A stretch of 19,899 bases of DNA from Bacillota bacterium (GTDB lineage Bacteria > Bacillota > Clostridia > Acetivibrionales > DTU013): contig JAEYRF010000244.1 in NCBI GenBank assembly GCA_023409615.1, positions 1-19,899 of the forward strand. The letters run 5' to 3'. Both the position numbers and the translations under genes were made by a program. The number at the start of each line of letters is the position of its first letter. Position 1 is the stretch's first letter. Below are positions 5,645 through 13,695 of this stretch, piece by piece. The notes below the pieces were generated by a model. The model had not been told where the DNA came from, ran no database searches, and worked only from the letters and a program-made list of their open reading frames with translations.

Positions 5645-6874
5645 TTAATTCGCTTCAATTTTGCCTTTTACTGCTTCAATCGCAGATTGCAGCTGTATAT
5701 CCTTTGCCCTGGGAATTTGCGAGGCTGGAAGACTCCTATAGTCATCCATCACATCTACTTCAATGTCAGGAGCAATTCCTGTCCCATGGATACACACACC
5801 GGAAGGTGTAAAGTACTTAGATATGGTCACCTTAATCCCCGAATTATCCGCAAGGATCTTTAGTTCCTGAACAAGTCCTTTCCCAAACGTCTTAGTTCCT
5901 ACCAGTGTACCCCTCGCGTGATCCTTGACAGCTCCTGCAAGAATCTCCGAGGCACTTGCACTATTCCCGTTTGTCATGATGGCCAAAGGCAGATCGATAT
6001 ATGCCTTATTTGAGATTTTATACTCTTTTTTACCATCACGGTTCTCTGTGTATACGATAGTCCCTTCAGGAAGAAGGCTATCTGCTATTTCTACAACCTG
6101 TTCATACGATCCGCCCGGGTTATCCCTCAAATCGATAACAAGCCCTTTTATGCCCTTTTTAAGAAGCTTATCAAGGTCGCTTTTAAAATACTTGGCGATC
6201 TCGCTGTCAAACATCACAAGTCTGATGTATCCGATATCTCCATCAAAGATCTCACTCTTAATATTGGATGCCTTGATCCGCTTCCTAGTGATCTCAAACT
6301 GCCGGTAGTTGTCTTCCGCCGGTCGGTACACCGTTATCTTAACCTTGGTGTTTTCCTTCCCTTTGATCATACTGATGACCATGTTTTCATCACTAATAGC
6401 AGTCACATCTTCCTCGTCTACCTTGACGATTTTATCGCCTTTCTTCATACCAGCCTGCGCTGCAGGAGAATCCTCACCAGGCTCTATCACTGTCAACAAT
6501 CCTTTTTCATCTACATTCACAGTAACTCCAATACCAACATAGCTCCCCTCGGACTTCTCCATAAAGGATTGCATCTGATCCTTGTTAAAGTAGACAGTAT
6601 AAGGGTCTTTAAGCGATTCGGCAAGACCTGCAACTGCACCTTCTATCAGTTTGTTTTCATCTACCTCCTGATAGTAATCCTCTTTCAAGATATTTCTGAC
6701 CTGATTAAATTTAATGACATTTTTGCGGTTGACCGAATCCGCATCAAAACTGATCATATACTTTGTACTTTGAGCATTCAATGAATGTATTGTCATAATA
6801 GTTGCACATACGGTAAACACCACAACCACAGCGATAATTGAAGCTAACTCCCTGACTGAGAACTTTCTATCCAT
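5645..6874 (-). CDS. ctpA: S41 family C-terminal processing peptidase (CtpA/CtpB type)
   Basis: A 409-residue secreted or membrane-anchored serine protease. The N-terminus has one uncleaved-type membrane helix (about residues 10-30), then a helical region, a PDZ domain (about 110-185, including YVGIGV and AGMKKGDKIVKVD), and the S41 core. The Ser-Lys dyad is intact: NSASASE gives S307 and TKTFGKG gives K332, with Q336 four residues on; the DLRDNPGG motif (248-255) is also present. Such proteases trim the C-termini of exported proteins and, in spore formers, can act in sporulation signalling. AAGGAG precedes the ATG. It follows the ftsEX-LytM genes on the same strand after a 160-bp gap, an order common in Clostridia. 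Confidence 0.95.
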   Translation of the reverse strand: MDRKFSVRELASIIAVVVVFTVCATIMTIHSLNAQSTKYMISFDADSVNRKNVIKFNQVRNILKEDYYQEVDENKLIEGAVAGLAESLKDPYTVYFNKDQMQSFMEKSEGSYVGIGVTVNVDEKGLLTVIEPGEDSPAAQAGMKKGDKIVKVDEEDVTAISDENMVISMIKGKENTKVKITVYRPAEDNYRQFEITRKRIKASNIKSEIFDGDIGYIRLVMFDSEIAKYFKSDLDKLLKKGIKGLVIDLRDNPGGSYEQVVEIADSLLPEGTIVYTENRDGKKEYKISNKAYIDLPLAIMTNGNSASASEILAGAVKDHARGTLVGTKTFGKGLVQELKILADNSGIKVTISKYFTPSGVCIHGTGIAPDIEVDVMDDYRSLPASQIPRAKDIQLQSAIEAVKGKIEAN

Positions 6875-6926
6875 TTTGCATGCTCCTTAGATGTGCCAAT
6901 TTAATATATCTTATGCGCCGACTAAA

Positions 6927-6956
6927 ACAAATAAACCCGGATTTTACACCGAGTCT
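6927..6956 (-). terminator. Possible weak terminator between the LytM gene and ctpA
   Basis: On the minus strand CTCGG and CCGGG form a 5-bp stem (one G-U) followed by TTTATTTGTTTT. The stem is short, so it may only reduce read-through into ctpA. Confidence 0.35.
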
Positions 6957-7034
6957 ATAATATAAATCATTTCAATATGTAATTTCTGGTGCATTATCAC
7001 TATAATCCAGTTATATATAAAATCTCACTATCTA

Positions 7035-8180
7035 CTATTGCTTTTTGCCCAAATATGATGATGAAAGCGGGTTCTTGGTTTCGCCATTTACTCTGACCTC
7101 AAAATGAAGATGATTTCCTGTAGACAATCCCGTACTGCCGACCTTTGCAATAACAGCACCAGCCTTGACTTCATCTCCCACCTTTACACAAAGCTTGCTT
7201 GCATGAGCATACAATGTCGTAATCCCGGCGCCGTGGTCAATAACGACCATGTTACCGTAGCCACCGCTCTTATCGTAATGTGCCATGATCACTGTTCCCT
7301 TGTTGGCAGCAACGATGGAATTGCCCTTATTGGCTCCTATGTCTATTCCCGTATGCATTTTATATTTTCTAAGTATCGGATGCTTCCTCATTCCATATGG
7401 TGATGTCACAGAGTATGAACTAGGGCATGGCCATACCATAGTGCCGCCTACATACTTCTTCTTTGATGAAAGGTTTTTTATAATACCTTGCAGCCTCTTT
7501 GACTCAGCAAGTTGGGCATCGATTTCTTTTTCCAGTTTTGTCAGCTCGGCTCTGGTTTTGACAAGTTCATCTTCAACCTCCGCCCGGGAAGTTTTCAGTT
7601 GCTCAATTCTTTTTTCTTTCTCTGCCCTCTTCTGCTTCAACAAATCCATAGCATCCTGCTGAAGTTGCTTTTTGTACTCCACGTCCTGCCTGGCTGCTTC
7701 AAGATCCTCAATCATTTTGTGATCGTTTTCAGAAATAACCTGCATATAATGAAGACGCTCGAAAAACTCTACAATGTTCTTGGATGCCAGCAACGTATCC
7801 AGTTTAGTGACACTCGAGTTTTCATACATAACCTTGAGTCTGACTGCCACCAGTTCATACTGTTGATTATAATTGTTGACCGCTTCAGCAAGAGCTTCCT
7901 CTGTCTGTCTCAGATTTTCTTCCGCTCCACTGATCTGAGCAAGCAATTCCTCGTAAGCATTTGTTTCAGCAGTCTGTTCATTGGCAAGTTTTTTGTTTTC
8001 ATTCTCTAATGCTGCTTTTTCCTTTAACTCTTGCTGCTGCCTCTTTTTCAACTCGTTGATTCGACTATCTGTTGATGATTTGGCATTCTTAGCATTATCC
8101 AGATCATTTCCTGCCATTACCGGTATAAATGATGTCATAAGTAATGCAATTATTAGTGTTACAATAGCTAATCTCTTCAC
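7035..8180 (-). CDS. Secreted coiled-coil murein hydrolase with LytM (M23) domain, FtsEX partner
   Basis: A 381-residue protein with a signal peptide (KRLAIVTLIIALLMTSFIPVMA, cleavage near residue 23), two long coiled-coil segments (about 26-105 and 150-240), and a C-terminal M23 domain (about 247-378). The zinc and catalytic residues are all present: HTGID (H276, D280), YAH (H326) and HLH (H357, H359), so it looks enzymatically competent. The layout matches the EnvC-like partner of FtsEX, where the coiled coil docks on FtsX and ATP hydrolysis by FtsE controls septal peptidoglycan cleavage. Start is GTG with GGAGG 8 nt upstream. It follows ftsX by 31 bp, which supports a shared operon and function. 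Confidence 0.92.
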   Translation of the reverse strand: MKRLAIVTLIIALLMTSFIPVMAGNDLDNAKNAKSSTDSRINELKKRQQQELKEKAALENENKKLANEQTAETNAYEELLAQISGAEENLRQTEEALAEAVNNYNQQYELVAVRLKVMYENSSVTKLDTLLASKNIVEFFERLHYMQVISENDHKMIEDLEAARQDVEYKKQLQQDAMDLLKQKRAEKEKRIEQLKTSRAEVEDELVKTRAELTKLEKEIDAQLAESKRLQGIIKNLSSKKKYVGGTMVWPCPSSYSVTSPYGMRKHPILRKYKMHTGIDIGANKGNSIVAANKGTVIMAHYDKSGGYGNMVVIDHGAGITTLYAHASKLCVKVGDEVKAGAVIAKVGSTGLSTGNHLHFEVRVNGETKNPLSSSYLGKKQ

Positions 8181-8211
8181 AAGTCAAACCTCCAAACGAA
8201 TATCAATTTAT

Positions 8212-9111
8212 TTAAACTCTAAGATGTCTGCGGATCGAGAGGAAACTCCCGATCATTCCAACAACAGAAGCGATCGCAATATAAGATGAAAATAACTGAG
8301 ACCATACATCTTTTATCTCGATCAACTTCAGCAGCTGCGATTTCGCTAAAAACAGGTCCTGAGAAAACTTCTCCTGTAAAACATTATAGCCATATGCCGT
8401 AAGAATAAATGCAATAATTGCGCCAATTATGCTTATTATAACACCTTCTACAACAAAAGGCCAGCGTATAAACCAATCTGTAGCACCAATATATTTCATG
8501 ATGTTGATTTCCTTACGTCTGGCAAATACGGTAAGTTTGATTGTATTGGAAATAATAAACACCGAAACAATCAGAAACAACAGTACCATAAGACTCGAGC
8601 CGAGCTTAATCCAATAAGCTATACGGGAAATTACCTCAATTGTATTCTGCGAATAACTTACCTTTTCAATACCGCTTGTTTTCTCAAGTGTTGCTACTAC
8701 ATCCTCACTATAAGCCGGATCCTTCAGCTTTATGATAAATGACACCATAAATCTCTCTGCTCCATAACCATCAAGCAAATCCGAGCCCTTTCCAAGTCCT
8801 GCTTTAGCTTTCTCGAAATTTTGTTCCTTAGAAACTCGCTCGTATTTGGATATCATTTCGTTGCTTTTCAGGCTGTCCTCTACCCGTTGAACCTGTGTAT
8901 CATCCAACTCGGTATAGCAGAATATCTCCATCTGCGGCTGTTCCTTCCACATAGTTACATTCAATTCAAGGTTGAATGAAATCAATAGGAAAAACCCAAA
9001 AACGATCAGCGATGCTACCACTATAATCACAGATGCCAGCGACATCAGCTTGTTTCTATATGAGTTTACAAACCCATCTTTAATGATATGTCTGACAGTT
9101 CTTATCCTCAT
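8212..9111 (-). CDS. ftsX: Cell division ABC transporter permease FtsX
   Basis: A 299-residue membrane protein. It begins with a basic amphipathic segment (MRIRTVRHIIKDGFVNSYRNKLMSLAS), then TM1 (about 25-46), an extracellular domain of roughly 120 residues (about 50-165), and three more helices (about 170-192, 220-242, 272-292). The GATDWFIRWPFVVEG stretch after TM2 is the FtsX coupling region for FtsE. FtsX transmits FtsE ATPase cycles to a periplasmic or external peptidoglycan hydrolase; the candidate here is the LytM protein encoded next. The start overlaps the end of ftsE by 32 bp, indicating translational coupling. Confidence 0.96.
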   Translation of the reverse strand: MRIRTVRHIIKDGFVNSYRNKLMSLASVIIVVASLIVFGFFLLISFNLELNVTMWKEQPQMEIFCYTELDDTQVQRVEDSLKSNEMISKYERVSKEQNFEKAKAGLGKGSDLLDGYGAERFMVSFIIKLKDPAYSEDVVATLEKTSGIEKVSYSQNTIEVISRIAYWIKLGSSLMVLLFLIVSVFIISNTIKLTVFARRKEINIMKYIGATDWFIRWPFVVEGVIISIIGAIIAFILTAYGYNVLQEKFSQDLFLAKSQLLKLIEIKDVWSQLFSSYIAIASVVGMIGSFLSIRRHLRV

Positions 9112-9787
9112 CCCTGTATTGTCCTTTCTCCTGATCCCTTACAATCAAACCCTTGCTGATAGCGACAACGCGCTTTTTCATTTCGTCAACGATTGATTTT
9201 TCATGTGTAGCAACGATTACCGTTGTTCCTCTGTGATTCACCTCGCTAAGCAGCTTCATTATTTCCCAGGAAGTCTCAGGATCGAGGTTACCGGTTGGCT
9301 CATCGGCTATAAGCAGGGACGGATTATTTACCAATGCTCTGGCGAGAGCTACCCTTTGCTGCTCACCGCCTGAAAGCTGATTCGGATACATATTTGCTTT
9401 CCTGCTGAGACCCACAAGTGCAAGTGCCATCGGCACCTGTCTGCGGATTTCCTTAGGAAGTGCTTCTGTTATAATCATAGCAAACGCCACATTCTCATAC
9501 ACAGTCTTGTTTGGCAGCAGTCTGAAATCCTGAAACACACACCCCAGGCTTCTTCTCAGATAAGGAACCTCCTGCCGCGTCATAGAGGATACATCATATC
9601 CGTTGACATAAACCTCACCTTCCGTAGCATCCTCCTCCCTTAGCATCAGCTTAACAAGGGTGGATTTTCCTGAACCGCTGGGTCCGACCAGGAATACGAA
9701 TTCACTTTTTTCTATTTTCAGATTGACATCTCTAAGCGCAACAGTCCCATTGGGATATGTTTTCGCCACATTTTTCAATTCAACCAC
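9080..9787 (-). CDS. ftsE: Cell division ATP-binding protein FtsE
   Basis: A 235-residue ABC ATPase. Start chosen as GTG at 9787 (VVELKNVAKTYPNG), since GGGGAG lies 7 nt upstream; an in-frame GTG at 9802 would add five residues inside that site. Motifs: Walker A GPSGSGKST (about 35-43), Q-loop FQDFRLLP, signature LSGGEQQR (about 138-145), Walker B LLIADE (about 158-163), and the switch His in VATHEK. It forms the FtsEX complex with ftsX, which it overlaps by 32 bp, and powers control of the septal hydrolase. The 131-bp gap upstream has no terminator I can call, so read-through from the regulator gene is possible. Confidence 0.97.
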   Translation of the reverse strand: MVELKNVAKTYPNGTVALRDVNLKIEKSEFVFLVGPSGSGKSTLVKLMLREEDATEGEVYVNGYDVSSMTRQEVPYLRRSLGCVFQDFRLLPNKTVYENVAFAMIITEALPKEIRRQVPMALALVGLSRKANMYPNQLSGGEQQRVALARALVNNPSLLIADEPTGNLDPETSWEIMKLLSEVNHRGTTVIVATHEKSIVDEMKKRVVAISKGLIVRDQEKGQYRDEDKNCQTYH

Positions 9788-9918
9788 TAAAACACTCCCC
9801 ACACGTTAGTTTCACAGTAGTGCTAATGAAAATAATTCACACCATTTTTTTATTCTACAAAAAACGCCATAAATCCTGCCTGTTACTGAATTTTAACAAT
9901 TTACTATAATCATTAGGG

Positions 9919-11010
9919 CTATACAAATTCGCCTTTAAAGTTTTCTTCCTTGTCAAGATACTTTTTCACTAGCATTGAAACCTTAAAAATGATGGCATCG
10001 TCGAAGTTCCGAAGATCAAGACCGGTTATCTTCTGAATCTTGTCGAGCCGGTACACCAGCGTGTTTCGGTGCACATACAATTGTCTGGAAGTCTCACTGA
10101 CATTCAGATTGTTTTCAAAGAACTTCTGGATTGTAAAGATCGTTTCATGATCAAGAGCATTGAGTGAGCCCTCCTTGAAAACTTCCTTTAGAAATAGCTT
10201 GCACATTGTCGTAGGCAACTGGTATATCAGTCTTCCAATACCAAGATTATTATAATTGCTAATTGTTTTATCATTTTCGAAAATACTTCCGATATGCAGT
10301 GCTGTTTGTGCCTCCTTGAAAGAACGTCCGATATCTCTTACACTTTCCACAATGGAGCCGATACCGATCTGAGCCTTCACCATAATCTCTGTATTTAGCG
10401 TATCCATGATAGCCTTAGCAGTTCTGTCTATCTCTCCATAGTCATCATCACTTTTTAATTCCTTTATTAAAACAGTACTTTCATCATCAAGTGCTATGAC
10501 AAAATCTCTAACCTTTTTAGGAAAAAGACTTTGAATGACCTCATGCGACTGTATATCCTTCAGCGCTTCGACTTTTATCAGAAAGACCGCCCGGTATACA
10601 TTCAATGGTATATGAAGCTCTCTTGCCTTCATCTGAATATCACCGGGCAGAATATTGTCAGTGATGATATTCTTAACAAAGTTTACACGATCAAACTTTT
10701 CTTCGTAATAATTACGGATGTTTGAAACATTCACAGCCAGCAAAGATAGAAGCTGCCTGCTCTGTTCCCCTCTATTTGTAATAAATACGATGAACTCCAG
10801 CCTGCCCCTGACATAGACTTTCTGAAACAGCTGTCCCTGTTCTTCGTGGAAAAGAGACCTGTCGTTCAAAATTGCATCCGCAGCCGGATGATTTGTACCG
10901 GTAGCCGATTCTTCTGAGCACCCCAGGATAAGTCCTGTCTCATCCATGACGCCGTAATATCCGTCCATAAATTCACTTATTTGATTGATCAGGTTCTGAA
11001 TAAGTTTCAA
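9919..11010 (-). CDS. CdaR/PucR-type transcriptional regulator
   Basis: A 363-residue protein. I choose the TTG at 11010 as the start because a perfect AGGAGG (11018-11023) lies 7 nt before it; the frame stays open to 11040. An N-terminal sensory-like region (KLIQNLINQISEFMDGYYGVMDETGLILG, about 1-120) resembles the sugar-diacid recognition domain of CdaR; a middle GGDEF-like region (about 140-270) follows; and the C-terminus has the PucR-type helix-turn-helix, NVSETSRQLYVHRNTLVYRLDKIQ (about 303-328). Members activate genes for organic acid or carbohydrate use. It lies just downstream of the MsmX-type ATPase gene, so it may respond to a carbohydrate-derived signal, but ligand and targets are unknown. 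Confidence 0.85.
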   Translation of the reverse strand: MKLIQNLINQISEFMDGYYGVMDETGLILGCSEESATGTNHPAADAILNDRSLFHEEQGQLFQKVYVRGRLEFIVFITNRGEQSRQLLSLLAVNVSNIRNYYEEKFDRVNFVKNIITDNILPGDIQMKARELHIPLNVYRAVFLIKVEALKDIQSHEVIQSLFPKKVRDFVIALDDESTVLIKELKSDDDYGEIDRTAKAIMDTLNTEIMVKAQIGIGSIVESVRDIGRSFKEAQTALHIGSIFENDKTISNYNNLGIGRLIYQLPTTMCKLFLKEVFKEGSLNALDHETIFTIQKFFENNLNVSETSRQLYVHRNTLVYRLDKIQKITGLDLRNFDDAIIFKVSMLVKKYLDKEENFKGEFV

Positions 11011-11053
11011 ATCAATTCCTCCTGCCGAAAAACGATACAATAATTATATTAAT

Positions 11054-11085
11054 GCGGCCTCAATGCCGCCATTTGATATTCAAAT
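11054..11085 (-). promoter_or_regulatory. Palindromic sites ahead of the CdaR-type gene
   Basis: ATTTGA-TAT-TCAAAT (11071-11085) is a perfect palindrome, and directly beside it GCGGC and GCCGC (11054-11069) form a GC hairpin. A TATAAT (11100-11105, minus strand) with a poor -35 lies just upstream, so the palindrome would sit near the transcription start: a candidate operator, possibly autoregulatory. Confidence 0.35.
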
Positions 11086-11120
11086 AGGCTATGGAACTTA
11101 TTATACTATAATTCCTCTGA

Positions 11121-11160
11121 ATATAAAAGAAAATCCCGGGAGCTTGGAACTCCCGAGATT
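11121..11160 (-). terminator. Terminator of the ABC ATPase gene
   Basis: Minus-strand arms AATCTCGGGAG and CTCCCGGGATT form an 11-bp stem (one mismatch) around TTCCAAG, followed by TTCTTTTAT. It begins 16 nt after the stop codon, so the ATPase gene is largely a single-gene unit. Confidence 0.9.
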
Positions 11161-11176
11161 TTATATTGCTTTTATA

Positions 11177-12289
11177 TTAGTTAACGATTGTCTTTTCTGT
11201 ATCTTTATCAAAGAGATGAATTCTATTTGTATCAATAGCAATCTTTATCGAATCGCCGGATCTGGTCTTTGTTCTCGGGTCAACTCTTGCTGTACAGCTT
11301 ACGTCTCCAATGAACATGTGCAACAACGTCTCAGAACCAAGCATTTCAACAACTTCTACATTGGCTGTTACAACAGAGTCAGGCATTGAATTGAGGAAAG
11401 CTTCCTCATCATGCATACATTCAGGTCTGATTCCCATAATTACTTCCTTGCCAATATAGTCTGTACCTTCGATTTTCTTTGCTTTGCCTTCAGGAAGCTT
11501 CACACTGTTATCATCAAATTTCAGGAAATAATCTTCCCCTTGCTTGTCAATAGTAACATTGATGAAGTTCATCTGAGGACTGCCTATGAAACCTGCAACA
11601 AACATGTTTACGGGTCTGTCGTAAAGTGAAGTCGGAGAATCAACCTGTTGTACGAAGCCGTCCTTCATAACTACGATTCTGGTACCCATTGTCAAGGCTT
11701 CTGTCTGGTCATGTGTAACGTAAATGAAAGTAGTATTCAATCTCTGATGCAGTTTTGTAATCTCAAGTCTCATCTGAACTCTTAATTTGGCATCGAGGTT
11801 GGAAAGTGGTTCGTCCATAAGGAATACCTTAGGATCACGGACTATAGCACGACCAAGAGCAACTCTCTGTCTCTGTCCACCTGAAAGAGCCTTTGGCTTT
11901 CTGTCAAGCAGATGCTCAATCTCAAGAATTTTAGCAGCTTCGTGAACCCTCTTCTTGATCTCATCCTTGGGAGTTTTTCTCAATTTGAGTCCGAACGCCA
12001 TGTTATCGAATACTGTCATATGCGGGTACAAAGCATAATTCTGGAAAACCATTGCAATGTCTCTGTCTTTTGGCTGTACATCATTCACAAGTCTGTCATC
12101 GATGTAAACTTCGCCTTCTGTAATTTCTTCCAGACCTGCAACCATTCTTAGAGTCGTTGTTTTGCCACAACCAGACGGCCCTACGAGGATAATAAACTCT
12201 TTGTCCTCAATGTCCAGATTGAAATCGCTTACTGCTGTAACGCCACCCTCATATCTTTTGTATACGTTTTTAAGCTTTACACTTGCCAT
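11177..12289 (-). CDS. msmX: MsmX/UgpC-type sugar ABC transporter ATPase
   Basis: A 370-residue ATPase of the carbohydrate uptake (CUT1) class. Start is ATG 12289, with GGGAGGGG just upstream; an ATG at 12304 adds five residues inside that site. Motifs: Walker A GPSGCGKT (37-44), signature LSGGQ (135-139), Walker B VFLMDE (155-160), and D-loop SNLDAKLR. The last 130 residues form the TOBE/OB regulatory domain (PQMNFINV, MGIRPECMH). No permease or binding-protein genes are adjacent, as for B. subtilis MsmX, a shared ATPase that energises several sugar importers in trans. It has its own promoter and terminator and is transcribed away from argC. Confidence 0.95.
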   Translation of the reverse strand: MASVKLKNVYKRYEGGVTAVSDFNLDIEDKEFIILVGPSGCGKTTTLRMVAGLEEITEGEVYIDDRLVNDVQPKDRDIAMVFQNYALYPHMTVFDNMAFGLKLRKTPKDEIKKRVHEAAKILEIEHLLDRKPKALSGGQRQRVALGRAIVRDPKVFLMDEPLSNLDAKLRVQMRLEITKLHQRLNTTFIYVTHDQTEALTMGTRIVVMKDGFVQQVDSPTSLYDRPVNMFVAGFIGSPQMNFINVTIDKQGEDYFLKFDDNSVKLPEGKAKKIEGTDYIGKEVIMGIRPECMHDEEAFLNSMPDSVVTANVEVVEMLGSETLLHMFIGDVSCTARVDPRTKTRSGDSIKIAIDTNRIHLFDKDTEKTIVN

Positions 12290-12332
12290 TTTTTCCCCTC
12301 CCATAAATATATGGTTTACGATACTTCTATTA

Positions 12333-12360
12333 ATAATATATCATGTAAGAGGGTTTTCAA
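12333..12360 (-). promoter_or_regulatory. Probable promoter of the sugar ABC ATPase gene
   Basis: Minus-strand TTGAAA (12355-12360), a 16-bp spacer, and TATTAT (12333-12338), about 45 bp before the start codon. Confidence 0.5.
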
Positions 12361-12430
12361 CTAGTACACTTTTTAACAAAATTAAAAAAATTGTTTTAGT
12401 AACTTTGCATAATACATTTCTTGTTCTGTA

Positions 12431-12459
12431 TTGCATTATTATGCATTTACATGTATAAT
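12431..12459 (+). promoter_or_regulatory. argC promoter
   Basis: TTGCAT (12431-12436), a 17-bp spacer, and a perfect TATAAT (12454-12459). Transcription would begin near 12466, giving a leader of about 240 nt before the argC ATG. Confidence 0.85.
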
Positions 12460-12465
12460 TATAAA
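12432..12465 (+). promoter_or_regulatory. Tandem ARG boxes (ArgR operator) at argC
   Basis: TGCATTATTATGCA (12432-12445) is a perfect palindrome fitting TGNAT-W4-ATNCA, the core of the arginine repressor site; TGTATAATTATAAA (12452-12465) is a weaker second box. They start 20 bp apart and cover the -35 and -10 boxes, the arrangement expected for ArgR repression by arginine. Confidence 0.75.
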
Positions 12466-12486
12466 TAGTTTTAGTGATATAATTGA

Positions 12487-12670
12487 TTTGAACAATCTCC
12501 ACAGTCCCCCTCCTCTTCGGGGCCCTCCGACATTGTTCAAACGCCACGCCTAGGCGTGGCGCACGAAGTGTAGCGTAGGGCGAATTCATTTCGCCCGCAG
12601 CGAGGGGGTATGGGGGCTTGCCCCAGGATGCATGGGCGAGCAGATGACAGAGTCATCGACCAGCCCCCAC
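12487..12670 (+). other. GC-rich, hairpin-dense argC leader segment
   Basis: About 185 bp between promoter and argC, much richer in GC than its flanks and nearly all palindromic. H1: TTTGAACAAT (12487) with ATTGTTCAAA (12532). H2: CGCCACGCCTAGGCGTGGCG (12542-12561), a perfect palindrome touching H1. H3: GGGCGA with TCGCCC (12578-12596). H4: TGGGGGCT (12611) with AGCCCCCA (12662), enclosing GATGAC-AGA-GTCATC (12643-12657); the alternative pair GGGGC-TT-GCCCC (12613-12624) competes with H4. There is no U-run, so it is not a standard attenuator, and no T-box or known riboswitch signature is seen. It may be a structured leader RNA or an inserted non-autonomous repeat. Confidence 0.6.
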
Positions 12671-12705
12671 TGGAAATTGAATCATAAGATACTAAGGAGG
12701 CAATT

Positions 12706-13659
12706 ATGGCAAAGAAGATTTTTGTCGATGGGCAGGAGGGAACAACCGGACTGCAGATTCATGAACGTCTGCAAACTCGTAAAGATATTGAAGTAATACA
12801 AATAGATCCTGAAAAAAGGAAAGACCCTAATGAAAGAAAAAAGTTGATTAATCAAGCAGACATTGTATATCTGTGTCTGCCTGACGAAGCTGCAAGAGAA
12901 TCTGTATCGCTTGTGGAAAACAACAGGACACGGATAATTGATGCAAGTACAGCTCATCGCACAAATAATGAATGGGCTTATGGTTTTCCCGAGCTCAGTA
13001 ACAGTCACAGAGAGAAGATCCGCAATTCTTCCAGGATCTCGGTTCCAGGCTGCTACGCAACAGGATTCAACGCGCTAATATACCCTCTAATTAAGGAAGG
13101 GCTAATGCAGAAAGAATATCCTGTGACCTGCCATGCAGTATCCGGTTATAGCGGCGGTGGGAAAATGAGGATCGCTGAATATGCCAATGCAGACCCGGCA
13201 GATGAGTCCATGAAAAGCCCGCGGTTTTATGCATTGACATTAAAGCACAAGCATATTCCTGAAATGCAAAAAACATCAGGTCTTGCAAACCCACCACTAT
13301 TTACCCCGATTCTTGGCTCTTACTATAAGGGAATGATGGTAGCTGTTCCACTTTATTCTTCTATGCTGCCCGGTAAGAGCTCTGCCGAATCCATATACGA
13401 GTTTTTTTCTTCCTATTATAAAGATCAGAAATTCATCAAAGTTTATCCATTCGACGCAGAAGACAGGATTGTAAATGGTTTACTGAACGCAACCGGGTGT
13501 AACGATACAAATACACTTGAAATTTATATTACAGGAAACGAAGAACACATACTGATGACATCAAGACTCGACAATCTGGGCAAGGGTGCCTCGGGAGCAG
13601 CCGTTCAATGCATGAATATTATGCTGGGGCTTGATGAGGACACTGGTTTACAGGTATAA
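12706..13659 (+). CDS. argC: N-acetyl-gamma-glutamyl-phosphate reductase, short type
   Basis: A 317-residue protein that reduces N-acetylglutamyl phosphate to the semialdehyde with NADPH, the third step of ornithine and arginine synthesis, in the cytosol. It shows the NADP-binding start VDGQEGTTGLQIHERL (GTTG near residues 12-15), the catalytic cysteine in PGCYATG (C116), GYSGGGK, and HKHIPE. The length and GQEGTTG start match the short (type 2) ArgC subfamily rather than the roughly 345-residue type usual in Bacillus arginine operons. AAGGAGG precedes the ATG. First gene of the operon, 36 bp from argB; controlled by the ARG-box promoter and preceded by an unusual structured leader. Confidence 0.95.
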   Translation: MAKKIFVDGQEGTTGLQIHERLQTRKDIEVIQIDPEKRKDPNERKKLINQADIVYLCLPDEAARESVSLVENNRTRIIDASTAHRTNNEWAYGFPELSNSHREKIRNSSRISVPGCYATGFNALIYPLIKEGLMQKEYPVTCHAVSGYSGGGKMRIAEYANADPADESMKSPRFYALTLKHKHIPEMQKTSGLANPPLFTPILGSYYKGMMVAVPLYSSMLPGKSSAESIYEFFSSYYKDQKFIKVYPFDAEDRIVNGLLNATGCNDTNTLEIYITGNEEHILMTSRLDNLGKGASGAAVQCMNIMLGLDEDTGLQV

Positions 13660-13695
13660 TTATGAAGGTTGCATAAGCAATTTGGAGGTTGAGAA

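Noticed and set aside
12341..12589. Minus-strand open frame of 82 codons across the argC promoter and the GC-rich leader
   Set aside because: It runs over the clear argC promoter and through perfect palindromes, has no ribosome binding site, and its composition changes abruptly midway. It is a by-product of the GC-rich segment.
12481..12680. AATTGA direct repeats as a target-site duplication of an inserted element
   Set aside because: Only 6 bp, AT-rich, and not aligned with clear terminal inverted repeats; kept only as a weak hint in the leader finding.
12466..12705. T-box or arginine attenuator upstream of argC
   Set aside because: I find no T-box sequence (GGUGG-type), no leader peptide rich in arginine codons, and no U-run terminator.
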